From positions 1 through 64,000 of the forward strand of contig NZ_AUCI01000009.1 in the NCBI RefSeq assembly GCF_000429685.1: a stretch of DNA of 64,000 bases, in the 5' to 3' direction. The position numbers and the translations under genes are program-made. Under the pieces are notes generated by a model that saw only the letters and a program-made list of their open reading frames with translations, ran no database searches and had not been told where the DNA came from. Below, piece after piece: positions 43,800 to 52,653 of this stretch; position 1 is the stretch's first letter; each line of letters begins with the position of its first letter. Origin of the DNA: Salibacterium aidingense DSM 18341. GTDB lineage: Bacteria > Bacillota > Bacilli > Bacillales > Marinococcaceae.

Positions 43800-45617
43800 T
43801 CACGTCGCAGAGTGTCGTATTGTCTGAAGCAGACGTTCAAATGGCTGGCGGTTTCGTTCTCCATTCTGGTCCAAAAAAGGGCAGCCGTGCAGGGCGGTTC
43901 GTTCTAACACATACTCGTGTGTAAAAATCGACCGATCTAAAGAAGGGGAAACTTCGTCCCAAAATAACGGACATGCAATAAGAGGCTCCTCTTTTCCGCG
44001 CATGGAATAAGGAGCGATGATCGTCTTGCCTTCAGCGTGCTGGGGGATATCAATGTACAACTTCTGACCGCGGTTCTTTTTCAGGCGTTCTGTCGTAAAA
44101 AGCGCTCCATGCTCCGCTGTCAGATAATGCCCAACCGCTTTGGTGAATACCCTCGTGTCCTCCCAGGTAAACGTATTTTCGGGCAGGGGAATATTTACCT
44201 GCAGTCCTTTATTACCGGAAAATTTCACAAATGCTTCTATTTCAAAGGAGTCGAGCAATGCTTTTAATGCCAGGGCCCCGTCGACAGCAAGAGGAAAATG
44301 CGCCGCATCTGGCGGGTCCAGATCGAAAACGACTTCATCCACCCCATCTGTGGTTACTCGTTTAAAAGGAATATGCCATTCGATGGCAAGCTGATTTGCC
44401 AGCCATAAGAGCGTCTCTAGTTTATTACATACAATATAATCAGTATCGTCAAGCGTTTTGGTATCAACAAAGGAAGGAGCGTAAGCCGGACAGTCTTTCT
44501 GAAAAAAGCCATCTTCCATCATGCCGTGAGGAAAACGAATGACGGTAAGTGCCCGGTTCTGCAGAAATGGGAGAACATATGGAGCTATCTGCCGCACATA
44601 CTGCAGAAAATCGAGTTTTTGCAGGCGGGCGTCCGGCCATAATGGTTTTTCTGGATGGGTGATGTCTACGTCTTCCGGGAAACGGAGGGCTTCTGTCTGC
44701 CAATTTTCCCAGGTGCAGAAAGAAGGCGGGGTCTGAAACAGAATACGCCTGAAACGAGGTTCCCGCAGTTCTTCTTTTTTTCTCGTCGTATAAGCAGTTT
44801 CAACAACGATAGAGGGTTCTATCGTATAAACCTTCAGAGAGGGGTCCCATGTTCCATTCTTTTTAATGGTTTCGACAAGAGCGGACTGCTCTTTGTCTGT
44901 TAACCCATGCGCACATTTCCCGATCCCTTTTACTTCCTCTTGTTGAAAAACTCCAAGATGAAAATAATCGTTAGCCGGATCATAAGCGGTGATGAAACAA
45001 GTCCCTTTATACGGAGTTTTAAACTTCAGCCAATGACTGGTACGGCCTTTTTCATAGGCAGAATCGATGTGCTTCGCTACAATCCCTTCACTGCAGTATA
45101 TCCTGGTCTGCTCGATTTTTTTCGGCAGCTCTGCGCAGGCCGGAAGAAATTGAATCCGCTGGTCAGCATGCGGTTCTGGTGTAAGCGGTAGAGCGGCCTG
45201 TTTGAAAAGAGATTTCAGCTGGTTTTTTCGTTCTTTCCAGGGCAGGCTTGTGACCGCCTTTCCTTTTATTTGAAGGCAGTCAAACCCCAAAAATGCAGCC
45301 GGCCGGGTCTTCGCCAGCTTCTGAATAACAGCATTTCCGCGGCGGCGGAAGCGGCTCTGCAAGGTATAAAAATCAGCTTTCCCCCAGTTTTCAAATACGA
45401 TAAGCTCTCCGTCCAGGGAAAAGGACGTATCGGAGGAAAAGCAGTCTTCAGCTGATTTTATAATTTCAGGAAATTGTGCATTTAAAGGATGATCATTTTT
45501 ACTGGTCAGGCGGGCAGTGCTTCCATCCCATTCGAGAAAAGCACGATAGCCGTCGTATTTCAATTCATACATCCATTCCGCCCCTTTTGGGAGGGTATCT
45601 GTACGGGAAGGTTTCAT
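43800..45617 (-). CDS. ligD: ATP-dependent DNA ligase LigD (ligase-polymerase), NHEJ
   Basis: This double-strand-break repair enzyme has 605 residues and acts with Ku. The N-terminal ATP-dependent ligase domain (about 1-300) has the adenylated lysine K20 in ELKYDGYRAF, motif IV EGIVAKH and motif V HWLKFK. The C-terminal primase/polymerase domain (about 320-600) has VVFDLDPPD with two metal aspartates and SGNKGLQVNIP. There is no nuclease domain, as usual in Bacillus. The frame is open to 45638, but ATG 45617 has AAGGAGG eight bases upstream and lies at the right distance from the forespore-type promoter. Confidence 0.94.
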   Translation of the reverse strand: MKPSRTDTLPKGAEWMYELKYDGYRAFLEWDGSTARLTSKNDHPLNAQFPEIIKSAEDCFSSDTSFSLDGELIVFENWGKADFYTLQSRFRRRGNAVIQKLAKTRPAAFLGFDCLQIKGKAVTSLPWKERKNQLKSLFKQAALPLTPEPHADQRIQFLPACAELPKKIEQTRIYCSEGIVAKHIDSAYEKGRTSHWLKFKTPYKGTCFITAYDPANDYFHLGVFQQEEVKGIGKCAHGLTDKEQSALVETIKKNGTWDPSLKVYTIEPSIVVETAYTTRKKEELREPRFRRILFQTPPSFCTWENWQTEALRFPEDVDITHPEKPLWPDARLQKLDFLQYVRQIAPYVLPFLQNRALTVIRFPHGMMEDGFFQKDCPAYAPSFVDTKTLDDTDYIVCNKLETLLWLANQLAIEWHIPFKRVTTDGVDEVVFDLDPPDAAHFPLAVDGALALKALLDSFEIEAFVKFSGNKGLQVNIPLPENTFTWEDTRVFTKAVGHYLTAEHGALFTTERLKKNRGQKLYIDIPQHAEGKTIIAPYSMRGKEEPLIACPLFWDEVSPSLDRSIFTHEYVLERTALHGCPFLDQNGERNRQPFERLLQTIRHSAT

Positions 45618-45644
45618 AAGGGACGCCTCCTTCTTCATGTTATT

Positions 45645-45675
45645 TAGTATGAATGAGAATGTATGAAGTCATGCA
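45645..45675 (-). promoter_or_regulatory. Sigma-G-type promoter of ligD
   Basis: On the minus strand TGCATG (45675-45670), an 18-base spacer and a perfect CATACTA (45651-45645) match the forespore consensus with one mismatch. Confidence 0.75.
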
Positions 45676-45680
45676 CAATA
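45650..45680 (+). promoter_or_regulatory. Possible sigma-G-type promoter of ku
   Basis: TGAATG (45650-45655), an 18-base spacer and CACAATA (45674-45680) fit the same consensus less well. It overlaps the divergent ligD promoter almost completely. Confidence 0.5.
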
Positions 45681-45701
45681 AGGGAAAAAGGAGGTAGGAC
45701 G

Positions 45702-46556
45702 ATGCATACGATGTGGAAGGGCAGTATTCAATTTGGTCTTGTCAGCATTCCGATAAAGATGCATGCTGCCACAGAAGATAAAGATGTTTCTTTTCGAAAT
45801 CTGCACGAAAAGTGCAAAACACCGATAAAATACGAAAAAGTTTGTCCTGTCTGTGAGGAGAAAGTCGAAAAAGAGGATTTAGTCAAAGGCTATGAAACAA
45901 CAAACGGCAGTTTTGTGGTGGTGAAAAATGAAGAGCTCGAAGAAATTCGTCAGGAAGCAGGGGAAAAAGCGGTAGAAATTCTTGATTTTATCAATATGGA
46001 TGACATCGATCCGATTTATTTTAACCGGAGTTATTATTTAGGTCCGAACGAAGGGGGGACCAAAGCTTATACGTTACTGCGTAAGGCGCTGCACGATTCA
46101 AAAAAAGTAGGAATTGCAAAAATCATGCTCCGTTCGAAAGAACAGTTAGCCGTTCTCCGCATCTATCAAAACACGATCCTTCTGGAAACACTGCATTATC
46201 CAGATGAAATCAGAAAATCAGCAGATGTCCCGAATGTTCCGGAAGAAGACAATGTAGAAGAAAAGGAATTAAACACAGCCAAGATGCTGATCGATCAATT
46301 AACAGCAGAGTTTGAGCCGGAAAAATATGTGGATGAATACCGTCAGAAGTTATTGGACTTAATTCAAGCGAAGGAAAGAGGAGAAGAAGTAGTTTCTGTT
46401 CAGGAAGAACCGCCTAAAGATAACGTGGCTGATCTTATGGAAGCGCTGCAGGCCTCCGTGGATAAAAATAAAAAGAAAAAATCGCCGGCGGGGGCTTCCA
46501 AGAAAAAAACATCCCAGAAAAGCGCTGCCCAGCAGACGAAAAAGAAAGCCACCTAA
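45702..46556 (+). CDS. ku: Ku-family DNA end-binding protein
   Basis: This homodimeric Ku (284 residues) binds broken DNA ends and recruits LigD. The core domain (about 1-215) starts MWKGSIQFGLVSIPIKM and has a CxxC pair (CPVCEEKV) with an upstream cysteine. MLRSKEQLAVLRIY is typical. The C-terminal tail (about 250-284) is rich in lysine and alanine, like the DNA-binding tails of Bacillus and mycobacterial Ku. ATG 45702 is chosen for AAAAGGAGGT before it. It is divergent from ligD. Confidence 0.95.
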   Translation: MHTMWKGSIQFGLVSIPIKMHAATEDKDVSFRNLHEKCKTPIKYEKVCPVCEEKVEKEDLVKGYETTNGSFVVVKNEELEEIRQEAGEKAVEILDFINMDDIDPIYFNRSYYLGPNEGGTKAYTLLRKALHDSKKVGIAKIMLRSKEQLAVLRIYQNTILLETLHYPDEIRKSADVPNVPEEDNVEEKELNTAKMLIDQLTAEFEPEKYVDEYRQKLLDLIQAKERGEEVVSVQEEPPKDNVADLMEALQASVDKNKKKKSPAGASKKKTSQKSAAQQTKKKAT

Positions 46557-46559
46557 TAG

Positions 46560-47363
46560 TCAAAAAAGGGAGGATGCCCCGTCGATATACATTTCGGTGC
46601 CGGATAGGTGATTCGAAGCATCAGATAATAAAAATGCCGCCACATTGGTAATTTTCTCAGGCGGGGCATTCCGTCCTGGAGGCTCTGCTGCTTTTTGATG
46701 CCTCGCCCGCAATTCTTGAAGATGCTCCTCATCCGGATAGGTGCGTTCTCCGATGTTTGTTTCAACCCCGCCGGGACAGATCGCATTTACTCTAATATTG
46801 TATGGCGCCAGTTCAACGGCGGCCATTTTTGCCAAAGCGGTCTGCCCGGCTTTTGACGTACTATAGGCAGACATCCCCAAACTGGAGAAGGTGCGGTTAC
46901 CGTTAATAGAACTGGTAATAACGATACTGCCGCCGGATTCTTTCATGGGAGGAATGGCGTATTTTAAAGACAGAAATGTACTTTTAAGATTCACCGCCAG
47001 CGTTAGATCCCAGTCCTCTGGAGTTAAATCCTCTATTGGCGCCAACCGCCCGTTCATTCCCGCGTTAGCAAAAACCCCATCTATTTGTCCCCAATGCTCG
47101 GCAATACGAGAGAAGCTGTTTTCCATCTGCTCCGGATTTGAAACGTCCGCTGCATAGGAAAACACTGTTCTTCCTTTCGATTGAAGAGATTGTACTACTC
47201 CGGAGAGGTCGTCTTTGTCGAGAAGTGCCACTTCTGCTCCAGCCTCAGTAAATTGAATTGCTGCTTCTTTCCCGATTCCGGAAGCCGCCCCGGTAATAAC
47301 AATTTTTTGTTGAAAAGAGAATACATGCTGTATTTCCTCCTTTTGTTTTAAAAAGATAAACAC
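46560..47363 (-). CDS. Short-chain dehydrogenase/reductase; start region disturbed
   Basis: This NAD(P)-dependent oxidoreductase of the classical SDR fold has about 250-267 residues. The cofactor motif is TGAASGIG, NAG occurs as FANAGMNG, and the catalytic tetrad is seen in SSINGN, YSTSK (YxxxK) and the upstream Asn. The cofactor strand ends LLDKDD, which suggests NAD. The frame starts at GTG 47363 without a ribosome site. AAGGAGG (47336-47342) instead points to ATG 47326, which is one frame off. One extra A in the A6 run (47303-47308) would join it to give MYSLFNKKIVITGAASGIG, a normal SDR start. A sequencing slip or a real frameshift is likely. The substrate is unknown. Confidence 0.8.
   Translation of the reverse strand: MFIFLKQKEEIQHVFSFQQKIVITGAASGIGKEAAIQFTEAGAEVALLDKDDLSGVVQSLQSKGRTVFSYAADVSNPEQMENSFSRIAEHWGQIDGVFANAGMNGRLAPIEDLTPEDWDLTLAVNLKSTFLSLKYAIPPMKESGGSIVITSSINGNRTFSSLGMSAYSTSKAGQTALAKMAAVELAPYNIRVNAICPGGVETNIGERTYPDEEHLQELRARHQKAAEPPGRNAPPEKITNVAAFLLSDASNHLSGTEMYIDGASSLF
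47324..47342 (-). promoter_or_regulatory. Ribosome site and ATG out of frame with the SDR gene
   Basis: AAGGAGG (47342-47336) and ATG (47326-47324) have an ideal nine-base spacing. The frame they open joins the SDR frame only if one base is added in the following A-run. Confidence 0.6.
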
Positions 47364-47451
47364 AAGAACTAATGCCGCTGCATTGCATAATGATAGGTTT
47401 CGATGTAACGTAAAAAGTGGCTTTTGAAATCAGACAGAGGGGGAACTGGTT

Positions 47452-47910
47452 ATGGATGATCGTTTATTTAAGACGGCGATGAGTAAATTTGCGACAGGGG
47501 TGACTATCGTAACAACAGAAGTCAAAGGGGACCTCCATGGGATGACAGCTAATGCGTTTATGTCTGTCTCTCTCGATCCGAAGCTGGTATTAATTTCAGT
47601 CGCAAAGCACGCCAATTCTCATGATATTATTAAACAGACCGGTGTTTTTGCCGTAAATATTTTAAAAGAGAGTCAAAAAGAGCTGTCTCAATATTTTGCC
47701 AATCAATTAAAAGAAGATATAGATATTCCCCTGGACCGATTTGAAGAACAACCGATAATTGATGGAGCCCTTGTAAACATTGCCTGCACGCTCTATGACA
47801 GCCATGAAGCGGGGGATCATACCCTTTTTATCGGCCGTGTGGAGAATTTAATGGTGCAGGATGAAGAACCGCTGTTGTATTTTGAAGGCAGCTATAAACA
47901 ATGTAAATAA
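47452..47910 (+). CDS. Flavin reductase-like FMN-binding protein
   Basis: This flavoprotein reductase (152 residues) has the fold of the FMN-dependent partner subunits of two-component monooxygenases. FATGVTIVTTEVKGDLHGMTANAF and VSLDPKLVLISVAKHANSH are the FMN-binding segments. ACTLYDSHEAGDHTLFIGRVE near the C-terminus is also typical. No monooxygenase gene lies nearby, so its partner is unknown. The divergent SDR may be functionally unrelated. Confidence 0.9.
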   Translation: MDDRLFKTAMSKFATGVTIVTTEVKGDLHGMTANAFMSVSLDPKLVLISVAKHANSHDIIKQTGVFAVNILKESQKELSQYFANQLKEDIDIPLDRFEEQPIIDGALVNIACTLYDSHEAGDHTLFIGRVENLMVQDEEPLLYFEGSYKQCK

Positions 47911-47915
47911 CCCTA

Positions 47916-47959
47916 AAAAGCTTCGCAGGAGCCTGCTGTTCTCTCCTGCGAAGCTTTTC
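47916..47959. terminator. Bidirectional terminator after the flavin reductase
   Basis: AAAAGCTTCGCAGGAG and CTCCTGCGAAGCTTTT form a perfect 16-pair stem usable by both convergent transcripts. Confidence 0.93.
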
Positions 47960-48136
47960 TTATTCCAGTGTCCTGTTTGTTTCATCTACATCAAAAGGGG
48001 CGTCTGGTTCAGGGCTTTCCCCTGCTTCCAGAATACCATCCCCGCCGCAAACGCTGCAGGAATACTTCCATTGTTCATCATCCATCAACAAACCAGAGCC
48101 GTCACAGGCTTTACAAACATTTTCATGGATGTTCAT
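47960..48136 (-). CDS. Small CxxCxGxG zinc-finger-like protein
   Basis: This protein of 58 residues has two cysteine pairs in DnaJ-type form, CKACDGSGLL and CSVCGGDGIL, separated by about 15 residues, and an acidic tail. Four cysteines in this spacing normally bind one zinc ion. The function is unknown; Cys-rich domains of this type bind unfolded protein or help cofactor assembly. ATG 48136 lies 28 bases after the aconitase stop, with AAGGAG 11 bases upstream, so it is probably cotranscribed with aconitase. It ends inside the shared terminator. Confidence 0.75.
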   Translation of the reverse strand: MNIHENVCKACDGSGLLMDDEQWKYSCSVCGGDGILEAGESPEPDAPFDVDETNRTLE

Positions 48137-48164
48137 CGTGGATCCCGCTCCTTTTCGGAGAATA

Positions 48165-50120
48165 TTAAGCTTTGTCTTTTTGTCTGTCTTTGACCCAATT
48201 GATCAGGCCGCCTGTTAACATGATGTCCACCTGGCGCTCGGATAATGCATGATGAACCCGGATTTCTTTATTTTTATCTTTAACATGTGCTGTTAATTTA
48301 TGGCTGTTTTTAATGGCCTCCCGTATATTCTTCAATTCAAGAATATCGCCGGATTCGATATCGTCATAGTCCTTATTATCGGCAAACGTAAGGGGAAGAA
48401 TGCCAAAGTTGATTAAATTCTGCAGATGAATTCTGGCAAAGTCTTTCACAATGACGACCCGCAGTCCCAGGTAACGGGGCGCAAGAGCAGCATGTTCCCT
48501 GCTTGAGCCCTGGCCGTAGTTGGTACCGCCGACAATGGCATGTCCGGTTTTTTCCCGGATATCCATGGAACGGCTGTAATAATCTTCATCAAGAATTTCG
48601 AAGGCAAATTTACTGATTTCCGGGAGGTTGCTTCGGTACGGAAGCACCCGCGCTCCGCCTGCCAGAATTTCGTCGGTGGAGAAATTGTCGCCGACTTTCA
48701 AGAGAACCGGAACGTTCAGTTCGTCCGGAAGCGGCTCCATATATGGAATGGAAGCAATATTCGGTCCTTTGTGAAGGTCTGTTTTCTTTGCTTCTTCCAG
48801 AGACAGCGGTTCTTCCAGGAGCCTGAAATCCACCGTTGGCTGATCTGGTTCTGTCAGCTTTGGATATTCCATATCCAGTTTGCGGGGATCTGTGATTTGC
48901 CCGTATAAAGCGGATGCGGCCGCTACCTCAGGCCCGCAAAGAAAGACACTGTCTTCTTTTGTCCCGGAACGTCCCGGGAAGTTCCGCGGGGTGGTGCGCA
49001 GACTGTTTCTTCCGGAAGCGGGAGCCTGTCCCATGCCGATACAGCCGTTACAGCCTGCCTGGTGCAGCCGTGCTCCGGAGGACAACAGACTTGCGATATG
49101 GCCGTTCTGAACAAGGTCGGTAAGCATCTGCCGGGACGTTGGATTAATGTCGTACGAGACGCCGCTTGCGATCTGTTTCCCTTTCACGATTTCAGCCGCC
49201 ATAGCAAAATCTTTATACCCGGGGTTGGCGGAAGATCCGACATAGGATTGATAAATCGATTCCCCTTCGACCTCGGTCACAGGGACAACGTTGCCTGGAC
49301 TGGATGGTTTAGCGATCATGGGAACTAACGTGGATAAGTCAATTTCTTCATCTATATCATAGGACGCTCCATCGTCTGCTTTTAGTTCCCGCCAATCTTC
49401 TTCACGTCCCTGCGATTTTAAGAAACGCTTCACTTCTTCGTCCGAAGGAAATACAGTGGCTGTGGCACCGAGTTCAGCTCCCATGTTGGCAATGACGTGC
49501 CGGTCCATCGCACTTAACTGTTCCAGTCCGGGGCCGTAATACTCAATAATTTTTCCGACACCGCCTTTTACATCGTGACGGCGCAGTAGTTCGAGAATAA
49601 TATCCTTGGCCCCGACCCAGTCCGGCAGCTTGCCTGTTAACTTTACTCCCCAGATCTGAGGCATCTTCACAAAATAGGGTTCGCCCGCTATCGCCATTGC
49701 CACATCAATGCCGCCGGCTCCCATGGCGAGCATCCCCATACAGCCGTTGGCACAGGTGTGACTGTCGGATCCAAGCAGTGTTTTTCCGGGGACGGCCAGC
49801 CGCTGCATGTGTACGGGGTGGCTGACGCCGTTTCCAGGCCGGCTGAAATGCAGGCCGAATCGTTTAGCTGCACTTTCCAGAAATAAGTGATCGTCTGGGT
49901 TTTTACTGTCTTCCTGAATCACATTATGATCTACATATTGGGCAGAAGCTTCAGTTTTGGCGCGTTCCATTTCCATCGCTTCGAGTTCAAGCATAACCAT
50001 CGTGCCGGTGGCATCTTGCGTTAATGTCTGATCTATGGACAGCGAAATTTCTTCCCCGGGGATCAATTCACCGGAGGAAAGGTGCTCTTTTATCAGTTTT
50101 TGGGCAGTATTATAAGCCAT
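48165..50120 (-). CDS. Aconitate hydratase, 651-residue (LeuC-like) type
   Basis: This iron-sulfur dehydratase interconverts citrate and isocitrate. The length of 651 residues places it with the shorter aconitases and isopropylmalate isomerase-like enzymes, not with the about 900-residue CitB of B. subtilis. Cluster cysteines are seen in SDSHTCANG and GCNGCIGMGQAPASG. The swivel domain near the C-terminus carries GGTNYGQGSSREHAALAPRYLG with the substrate-binding GSSRE. The start is ATG with AGGAGG upstream. A second, CitB-type aconitase may exist elsewhere. A homoaconitase-like substrate is the main alternative. Confidence 0.88.
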   Translation of the reverse strand: MAYNTAQKLIKEHLSSGELIPGEEISLSIDQTLTQDATGTMVMLELEAMEMERAKTEASAQYVDHNVIQEDSKNPDDHLFLESAAKRFGLHFSRPGNGVSHPVHMQRLAVPGKTLLGSDSHTCANGCMGMLAMGAGGIDVAMAIAGEPYFVKMPQIWGVKLTGKLPDWVGAKDIILELLRRHDVKGGVGKIIEYYGPGLEQLSAMDRHVIANMGAELGATATVFPSDEEVKRFLKSQGREEDWRELKADDGASYDIDEEIDLSTLVPMIAKPSSPGNVVPVTEVEGESIYQSYVGSSANPGYKDFAMAAEIVKGKQIASGVSYDINPTSRQMLTDLVQNGHIASLLSSGARLHQAGCNGCIGMGQAPASGRNSLRTTPRNFPGRSGTKEDSVFLCGPEVAAASALYGQITDPRKLDMEYPKLTEPDQPTVDFRLLEEPLSLEEAKKTDLHKGPNIASIPYMEPLPDELNVPVLLKVGDNFSTDEILAGGARVLPYRSNLPEISKFAFEILDEDYYSRSMDIREKTGHAIVGGTNYGQGSSREHAALAPRYLGLRVVIVKDFARIHLQNLINFGILPLTFADNKDYDDIESGDILELKNIREAIKNSHKLTAHVKDKNKEIRVHHALSERQVDIMLTGGLINWVKDRQKDKA

Positions 50121-50250
50121 AAGTAAACGGACCTCCTTTGATTTTTTTAGTATAAATCTGTTGTTTTAATATATACCTTTTATAAAGAAAAACTAAACAA
50201 AGAGAGTATCTGACAAGCCAAACGAACAAAGAAATGATATAATAAACCAG

Positions 50251-50277
50251 TGAAACGAAACGGGTCGGTATGACGTA
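50251..50277 (+). promoter_or_regulatory. ECF (sigma-W/M-like) promoter of htpX
   Basis: TGAAAC (50251-50256), a 17-base spacer and CGTA (50274-50277) match the extracytoplasmic-function sigma pattern, about 50 bases before the start codon. Confidence 0.6.
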
Positions 50278-50324
50278 AAAAAGATACTTGCTTATTTAAT
50301 GGAAAAAAAGAGGAGGAAGCAGAT

Positions 50325-51224
50325 TTGGGTAAACGAATTTTGCTATTTATTATAACCAACATTCTTATCATTACGACGATTACCATCGTCTTCAGCATTC
50401 TTGGGATGTTTGGTATTAATCTGCCGAGCCTTGGAGCGACAGCTGCAGGCAACATAGATTATGTGGCTCTTTTGATATTCAGCGCTGTTATCGGTTTTGG
50501 CGGAGCTTTTATCTCTCTTGGGATTTCGCGTATCATTGCAAAAAAATTAATGGGTGTGCAGGTTATTGACCCCGGCGCAAGCACCGGCATGGAAAAAGAG
50601 CTGGTGGAACGAGTTCACCGTCTGGCCCGCAGTGCCGGCATGATGCATATGCCGGAAGTGGGAATTTACAATTCTAGAGAAGTGAATGCCTTTGCTACCG
50701 GTCCGACGAAGAAACGTTCATTAGTTGCCGTATCAAGCGGGCTGTTAAATTCGATGGATGATGATGCGGTAGAAGGCGTCCTGGCTCATGAGGTGGCCCA
50801 CGTAGCAAACGGGGATATGGTTACGATGACGCTTCTGCAGGGAGTGGTGAACACCTTTGTTGTCTTCCTTTCCCGTATTGTGGCCTCTGTCGTGTCCCGT
50901 TTTGTCCAGAATGATGCCATGCGGATGATTGTTCATTTTGCCGCTATTATTGTATTTCAAATTCTGTTTTCTATTCTTGGCAGTCTTGTGGTCAATGCGT
51001 ATTCGCGTTACCGTGAATTTCATGCGGATAAAGGCGGAGCGGACCTTGCCGGAAAAGATAAAATGAAGAGTGCTCTTCAGGCACTGCAGGCCCGCTCCAA
51101 TATGGTGGATAACAGCCAGACTTCTATGCAGACACTGAAAATCAATAATAAAGCCACGATGGCAAGCCTGTTTTCTTCCCATCCTCCATTGGAAGAGCGG
51201 ATCCGCCGGCTCGAAGAAAAGTAG
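50325..51224 (+). CDS. htpX: Membrane zinc metalloprotease HtpX
   Basis: This M48 protease (299 residues) degrades damaged membrane proteins. Two N-terminal helices (about 5-28 and 42-72) and two central helices frame the catalytic domain. Zinc ligands are H155 and H159 in HEVAH, and the E of [15 protein letters not shown]. The start is TTG with AGGAGG eight bases upstream. The ECF-type promoter agrees with a role in envelope stress. It is monocistronic. Confidence 0.95.
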   Translation: MGKRILLFIITNILIITTITIVFSILGMFGINLPSLGATAAGNIDYVALLIFSAVIGFGGAFISLGISRIIAKKLMGVQVIDPGASTGMEKELVERVHRLARSAGMMHMPEVGIYNSREVNAFATGPTKKRSLVAVSSGLLNSMDDDAVEGVLAHEVAHVANGDMVTMTLLQGVVNTFVVFLSRIVASVVSRFVQNDAMRMIVHFAAIIVFQILFSILGSLVVNAYSRYREFHADKGGADLAGKDKMKSALQALQARSNMVDNSQTSMQTLKINNKATMASLFSSHPPLEERIRRLEEK

Positions 51225-51718
51225 TTTTAACGCGGCTGAATAGCAAAGAGGCATCCTCTATCAAGCGATGTTCCCGCGGGAAAACCAGGGTCCGGCTGCT
51301 GTTTGTGCATATGAGATCCGCCGACAGTAGCGGAGGATACGAATCAACAGAATAAGGCTTTTATTGATCTCCAAAGAAGCTTTTGAACCTATTATAAAAG
51401 AGAAAAAAAGAAGGAGCGGCCTCCAAGCGTATTTGGAGGCCGTTGGCATGAAGTAGGAACGACCTGTGGGCCTCCAACTCCCAATGGAGCCTTTTAGGAC
51501 AAAATAAATTCCCTGGACGGTCCTTTATTATTTCCCCAAATTGTCTTAGGGGGCGACTGCCCTTCTGCTAAAAATTCTAAATATTATGATTTTTTAACCT
51601 TGTTCCAGTACCTGTTCAACCAGAAGTTTTGACAAAAAATAAAAACAGGATTGGGTTCTTTGGACAGGTTTTTTTCTCATATATTGAAAGGGATACAGAA
51701 CAGAAAGGGAGGGACAGC
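51225..51718. other. Gene-free region with hairpins
   Basis: No gene was recognised in this 494-base gap. It holds the dyad TTCCCGCGGGAA (51271-51282) and a perfect 10-pair hairpin CGGCCTCCAA/TTGGAGGCCG (51417-51426 with 51433-51442) without a T-run. A second GGCCTCCA/TGGAGCC pairing lies near 51470-51490. The second half is AT-rich and must contain the promoter of the next gene, but no clear -10 box was found. Confidence 0.4.
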
Positions 51719-52519
51719 ATGAATAAAAACTGGGAGGGCGTGGCAGAAGAAGAACACTTATTTTGGCTGCAGGTGTTAGGGGACCATTCACGCTTCATCC
51801 ATGATACCCTTGCTCCATCAGAAACAGAGTATATTGAAGCGGCGCAGGCATTTATCACTCTTTTTGACCAATTACTGGAAGAAGCAAGAACATCCTATGA
51901 TATGGGAGGACTCACAAGGAGGGCGGAGGAAGCAGCAAAGGACATTCGTTTTTTTAAGTTACAGATCATTCAGCGCCAATTGACTGGAAAAATAAAAATT
52001 GAATTAACTCCGACTTTCATTAATCATATGGTAAACGAAGTAGAGGAGTATTTACGGATTCTCTCCTATCTGGTCGAACAGGAAATTCCACCTGTCTGTC
52101 ACCCGCTTCATTATCATTTGGTGTGGTTGATTGATGCTGCCGGTCATGCAGATGCCATTACCGGATCGCTGGATAAAGTGGAGCACGAATTAAAAGAAAA
52201 GTCGAGAAGGTTTACCGATGACTTTGATCACTTTTACTTAAAAGCGGTGGAAATGGCTGGCTACCTGCGGGCAAATGTCGAAACATTCCCCGCTCTGCAG
52301 CGCATGAATAGTCAAGTGAAACTGGAAATGGATATTTTCCGCTGTTTTCTGGAAGAACTGGAGGAGATGGGATTGACAAAAGAGATGCTGGGGACGCTTA
52401 CCCCATTGATGGCGGACCATATGTCACGCGAAGAATGTTATTACTTATGGAAACTGGCAGAATCAACTGAAACCGAAGAGCCTTCCTGTAATCCGGCAAA
52501 ACCCAGGGTGGATGCCTGA
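51719..52519 (+). CDS. DUF2935 protein, hemerythrin/ferritin-like
   Basis: This all-helical protein has 266 residues. Histidine/glutamate pairs are spaced as in di-iron bundles: EEHLFWLQVLGDHSRFI near the start, LHYHLVWLIDAAGHADAI in the middle and MADHMSREECYYLWKL near the end. Two copies of the roughly 120-residue unit fit the DUF2935 family of Bacillota, whose function is unknown and whose members probably bind metal. The frame is open to 51629, but ATG 51719 is chosen for AAAGGGAGGG upstream. Confidence 0.85.
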   Translation: MNKNWEGVAEEEHLFWLQVLGDHSRFIHDTLAPSETEYIEAAQAFITLFDQLLEEARTSYDMGGLTRRAEEAAKDIRFFKLQIIQRQLTGKIKIELTPTFINHMVNEVEEYLRILSYLVEQEIPPVCHPLHYHLVWLIDAAGHADAITGSLDKVEHELKEKSRRFTDDFDHFYLKAVEMAGYLRANVETFPALQRMNSQVKLEMDIFRCFLEELEEMGLTKEMLGTLTPLMADHMSREECYYLWKLAESTETEEPSCNPAKPRVDA

Positions 52520-52653
52520 ACCTTTCCCGGCTGCTTTCCAGGCGCCGGGTTATTTTTATGCATCACTCTTTTACCAGGTTGAATTAGTGGCGCTTATAAA
52601 CAGAAGTGTTTTATACTGGAAAAGACATAGAAAAATAGAATCGAGGGAAACGT

